64,000 nucleotides of DNA from Tamarix chinensis (lineage: Eukaryota > Streptophyta > Magnoliopsida > Caryophyllales > Tamaricaceae). Both the position numbers and the translations under genes were made by a program. Of this stretch, positions 60,558-64,000 are shown one piece after another. Under the pieces are notes generated by a model, which was given only the letters and a program-made list of their open reading frames with translations, had not been told where the DNA came from and did no database searches. The stretch covers positions 42,988,110 to 43,052,109 of the forward strand of contig CM060173.1 of NCBI GenBank assembly GCA_030549775.1, in the 5' to 3' direction. Each line of letters starts with the position of its first letter. Position 1 is the stretch's first letter.

Positions 60558-61790
60558 GACATACACAAAGAAGAAATGGATTAATGTCTAATTAATGATT
60601 CATTTTACGATGACAACCTTTTTGCCTTTGAGAGCCTCCAACCCCATGGTTCACAGATTTTGTCAATTACATAGTTTTTGGGGTACTACTGGAAGACTTG
60701 TCTTACCAACAATGTAAGAAATTTCTTTCTGACATTAAGCACTATTTTTAGGACGATCCTTGCTTTTGCAAATGATGTGTAGATAAGGTATTTCGGTGAT
60801 GCATACCCTAGGATGATATTGTTGATATCATAACCCATTGTCACTCATCATCATATGGGGGTCATGTGAGCACCTCCAAAATAGCTACAAGGGTACTTCT
60901 TGTGGGATTTTACTGGCCTACACTCTTCAAAGATATAAGTAGTTATGTCCTAGGATGTGATCACTACTAAAGAACTGGAAATTTCTCAAGAATAAATAAG
61001 ATGCCCTTAAATAACATCTTTGAAGTGGAGTTGTTCGATGTGTGGGGGATTGATGTCATGGGACCTTTTCCATTATCCCACAAACACAAATGCATACTAG
61101 TCGCAGTGGATTATGTCTTGAAATAGGTAAAGGCATTAGCATACATGAAGGTAGTGGTCAAACTCTTTCAGAAGGTTATTTTCCCCTACTTTGGAGTTCA
61201 AGAGCTGCGATCAGTAATGGGGCATCTCACTTTATCAACAAGGTCCTAAGCAAGATTTTGAGGAAATATGATGTGGCTCATGAAATGGCTACACCATATC
61301 ACCTTCAAATTAGTGGTCAAGTGGAGATCACAAATAGAGAGATAAAAGGAATCTTGGAAAAGATAGTATCTAAGTCAAGGAAAGTCATGTCATTTGCTAG
61401 TAGAGGTCAAATACAAGGCACATTAGGCCATTAAGACTATTCATCTAGGTTTGAAAGAAGTAGGGGAGCGTAGGATGCTTAAACTCAATGAGCTAAATGA
61501 TTTGCGGTTAGATGTTTATAAAAATGCCAAAATACATAAATAAAGGAACAAAAGGTGGCATGACAAACATATTCATTGATAATATTTTAGAGAGGGAGAG
61601 CCGGTACTCCTATTCAAATCCCATCTAAATCTTTTTCTAGGAAAGCTATGCTCGAGATGGTCAGGACCATTCCAAGTGTGCAAGGTGTATCCCTTTGGAG
61701 CAATTAAAGTATGTAGTGAATCTACGGGAACTTTCAAAGTAAATTGGTAACAATTGAAACATTATTTTTCTAGATCTCCAATCGAGAAGC
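60558..61790 (+). pseudogene. Integrase of the Athila-type element
   Basis: The zinc region reads HCHSSSYGGHVSTSKIATRV, FYWPTLFKDI, CDHY- (second cysteine lost). Core: VELFDVWGIDVMGPFPLSHK, KCILVAVDYVLK, ISNGASHFINK (the second catalytic Asp is now Asn), YDVAHEMATPYHLQISGQVE and TNREIKGILEKI. The end is ESTGTFKVNW-QLKHYF. Frameshifts near 61180 and 61400. Confidence 0.85.
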
Positions 61791-61852
61791 TAGGCACCTT
61801 CACCCTTTCTAGCATACCATTGGTTTGAAGACACCACGATCGATCTAAAGAC

Positions 61853-61883
61853 CTTAAACAAGCGCTCCATGGAGGCAACCCAT
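61853..61883 (+). other. Conserved post-integrase box of Athila/Tat elements
   Basis: TTAAACAAGCGCTCCATGGAGGCAACCCATG-type sequence lies directly after pol. A closely similar box is found at this place in many plant Athila/Tat elements. Its role is not known to me. Seen here with the GCGCT and GGAGGCAACCC parts intact. Confidence 0.75.
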
Positions 61884-62609
61884 GCTTTAAGTGTTTCTTT
61901 TGTTTGGTGTTTCTTGTCTCATCCCTTTTTCCTTATTTTTCTCTTTGTGTTTGCAACATTTTGGCAGGGCTAATTGCTATTCTAAGTTATCCAATGGATG
62001 AAGTAGGATGTAAAGGCATCATTTGAAGAAGAGGAGCCATAAAATGAGGAATAGAGGTTTGCACGGCCGTAGCATAGCCAAACACACGACTGTGCACAAC
62101 CTTGGCACTAAAAAATGTAGAAACGTTGAGGCCTAAGACATTGTATGACCACGTCATGCAAGACTTGCACTGGTGTGCCAGTTTATAAAGTATCAGGCTG
62201 AGATTCATTTTCATGCACTGTCTGCCTGTGCGACACTTGCACACTTGTGCACTCCCAAAACCTTCTTTGCACGGCCGTGCACTTCTGTTCTATACAAAAA
62301 CTTGACACATGCTTGTGAATCCCTTTCACTTCCCTCAACCATCATTCTTCCTCCCTTTCCAACCCTATCTTATCCCTAAACTTCTCTCCTCCCTAGACCA
62401 TGCCTGAGCACCGCCGTCATCACCATTCATGTCGCGAACACCTTCACCGAACTAATTTCCATCTACACCCCTACCGGTACATAGTTTGTACACCCATCAT
62501 CCCTACCTTTTTTTGCACTCCCCATCTCACCCTTGAGTTCCTTATTTAATTTTATTTTAACAGTATAGGAGGTACCATTCTTTTTCACCTCTTCAATGAG
62601 ACTCAAAAA
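61884..62609 (+). other. Spacer between pol and the third ORF of the Athila-type element
   Basis: Non-coding. It contains repeated near-palindromes such as GCACGGCCGTGCAC (about 62268) and TTGCACGGCCGTA (about 62056), also found in the LTR, and a pyrimidine-rich stretch at 62310-62420. Confidence 0.65.
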
Positions 62610-63430
62610 ATGACCCTATCTCAATTTTTATCTTTGCTTCATCTTCCCCCTATTGGTTGGAGAATTTCTAAGGAACCACAATTGTGGGATCCTCAAGAGT
62701 TTTGGGCTCAAATCACCATGCCAAAAAGGGGATGTGCTCCTAGGCCATATAGCGGACATCACACTAAGGCCAAGTTAATCTATTACCTAGCCCTTCACTA
62801 CGTCCAAAGGCTTTTGGCAGGAACACTTTTCAATAGAGGAGAAAGAAAAGGGAATGTATAAAAGTTAGAGCTCATTGCTCTATGTTGTATGCTCCTAGAT
62901 ACGGATGGCGACCTATACAAACATGAAACTCATTGTGTAGGATCGGCTTCATTACCGCTTATTCTATAATCAGGAGGTGTGGTATCCATTACCCAACAAA
63001 GCTTTCACCACTCTTATTGGTAATTGTTGCACCAACTGGTTACCTTCTCCCACTATGCCTCGCCCTGGTAAGCTTATACCCCCTCAGATGATTATCTAGA
63101 CATTCCCGAAGAAGAGCCTAATCTACCACTACTTCACCTCCCAGCGCCCCCTCTTTTGGCACTGTTCCCAACCCTTCTTCCTCTAGAACCTCTTGGGATT
63201 CTCGCTTCCAACATATTGATCACCGATTCAATATGCTTGATGCTCAAGTTGTAAGTATTCAGGAACCAATTGCTCCCATCGATCAAATTCACACCATGAT
63301 ACAACAAATGTATCAATGGAATTTGGAGCACGATTATCCTCCACCACCTCACCCCAATGATTGTGCTTGCCTCTCCCCTCGTTCCTCACTTCCACATTGT
63401 GGCCAATGTGTACTTCAAGCTTGGGGGAGT
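62610..63430 (+). pseudogene. Third ORF of the Athila-type element (ATHILA ORF-like C-terminal region)
   Basis: It begins MTLSQFLSLLHLPP and includes WDPQEFWAQITMPKRGC, KLIYYLALHYVQRLLAGTLF and a GERKGNV end. This matches the plant protein region described for the ATHILA ORF1-type family, which sits 3' of pol in Athila elements. After stops, a second segment (63233 onward, DAQVVSIQEPIAPIDQIHTM, HDYPPPPHPND) completes it. The function of this protein is not established. Confidence 0.65.
63419..63430 (+). promoter_or_regulatory. Polypurine-like tract near the 3' end of the Athila-type element
   Basis: GCTTGGGGGAGT follows the third ORF. Athila/Tat elements have such a TTGGGGGAG-like tract here. 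The 3' LTR itself is not reached, so whether this or a later tract primes plus-strand synthesis is open. Confidence 0.5.
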
Positions 63431-64000
63431 TGCTTGCTTTCTACCATTTTAGTTGCCTTGTTTTCTTTCATTTTCTTTCCTTTTCTTTTATTAATTTTTT
63501 GGCTTGATGTTTTCATGTTTGTTTTGCGAAATGAAAGCTTATTATGAATTCATGATAGAATCTTCTGTATAACATAATCATACACTAGCAAGACCTATAA
63601 ATTGTGAGCAATTATAACTAATATGTTTTGAAATTGCTTTAAGCGTAGATTCCCTAATTGATAGGCTCTCAAACAACTCATTATCATAACACTCTAACGG
63701 TTTATCTTCGTAGACTTACCCATCCAGACTAATACTTAGGAAATAAGGCTCGTAGCAAAGAACCTATGATACCTTGAGCTTTAAAGACTGTCCATCTTCT
63801 ATGCAGTCTTAAAATTTTCTAACCGTGTGTTCTCTCATTTGATATGTGAAACTAGAACTTTCACACATTCTCTTGAAAACAACATATGACTTATGTATAC
63901 ATTAACGTGATGGAGGCATGTGTTTTCTTTGCTAGCTACATTAGCCCATTGGCCACCAAATGAAATTTGTTTCCATTTGTTCAACCTTCTTTGAGTCTAA
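63431..64000 (+). other. 3' non-coding region of the Athila-type element
   Basis: No coding sequence recognised. The start of the LTR (TGATAAA) is not seen before the window ends. Confidence 0.6.

Larger units (their letters stand above)
54899..64000 (+). mobile_element. Athila-type Ty3/gypsy element (3' LTR beyond the window)
   Basis: 5' LTR, tRNA-Asp-type PBS, gag with CCHC knuckle, protease, RT, RNase H, integrase, the conserved GCGCTCCATGGAGGCAACCC box and a third ORF of ATHILA type follow in order. It is inserted in the RNase H of the minus-strand Reina-like element (left flanking 5-mer AAAAT at 54894-54898). Stops are present in every domain but it is better preserved than the 14-41 kb element. 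Confidence 0.87.

Overview
This is nuclear DNA of a flowering plant. It holds a spliced plastid-type cysteine desulfurase gene with GT..AG introns, AT-rich non-coding DNA, and about 50 kb of nested LTR retrotransposons. A few residues of the gene product (for example GMQKIHEYE before an ELA segment) look monocot-like to me, but I would not assign a species. I see no bacterial-type operons, CRISPR arrays, rRNA or tRNA genes. Layout, 1-14 kb: a broken remnant of a NAM-associated/SANT-like gene (1-423), a 322-bp hAT-type MITE with a perfect 8-bp target duplication (2106-2427), then nine exons of the cysteine desulfurase gene (NFS2/SufS family, 4708-12471). These give 397 residues up to the natural stop and contain the PLP lysine and the catalytic cysteine. 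The exon coding the transit peptide and extreme N-terminus was not found. A second, divergent copy of the 2.1-kb MITE family lies in intron 7, and a minus-strand gypsy zinc-knuckle relic lies at about 13.8-14.2 kb. Layout, 14.3-41.3 kb: an old, non-functional Tekay/Del-like Ty3/gypsy chromovirus with a 2.87-kb 5' LTR, PBS, gag, protease, RT, RNase H, integrase, chromodomain relic, PPT and broken 3' LTR. Its gag is split by a ~5.2-kb solo LTR on the minus strand (TSD GGTTT). That LTR is itself split by a 5.1-kb solo LTR of the same family on the plus strand (TSD AAAAC). The result is an interlocked A-B-A'-B' inverted-repeat block of 10.3 kb. The integrase is split by a third member of the same family (minus strand, TSD GGAAT). 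The RT carries a ~1-kb unclassified insertion. Layout, 41.3-50.1 kb: an Athila-type solo LTR with mismatched flanks, then a third, divergent Tekay-like LTR. This third LTR is interrupted by a probable Ty1/copia solo LTR, which is interrupted by a fourth, shorter member of the 5-kb LTR family. Layout, 50.1-54.9 kb: a minus-strand Reina-like gypsy element in the order RNase H, integrase, chromodomain, PPT, LTR, gag. One LTR therefore joins two internal domains. Its integrase is split by an Athila-type solo LTR on the minus strand. Layout, 54.9-64 kb: the 5' LTR, PBS, gag, protease, RT, RNase H, integrase and third ORF of an Athila-type element on the plus strand, inserted in the RNase H of the minus-strand element; its 3' LTR lies beyond the window. 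All retroelement reading frames carry stops or frameshifts and several catalytic residues are lost, so the only apparently working gene here is the cysteine desulfurase. The most unusual structure is the pair of reciprocally nested, opposed LTRs. The next most unusual is the family they belong to: ~5 kb, non-coding, 18-bp inverted ends, a conserved internal repeat motif and a GC-rich core.
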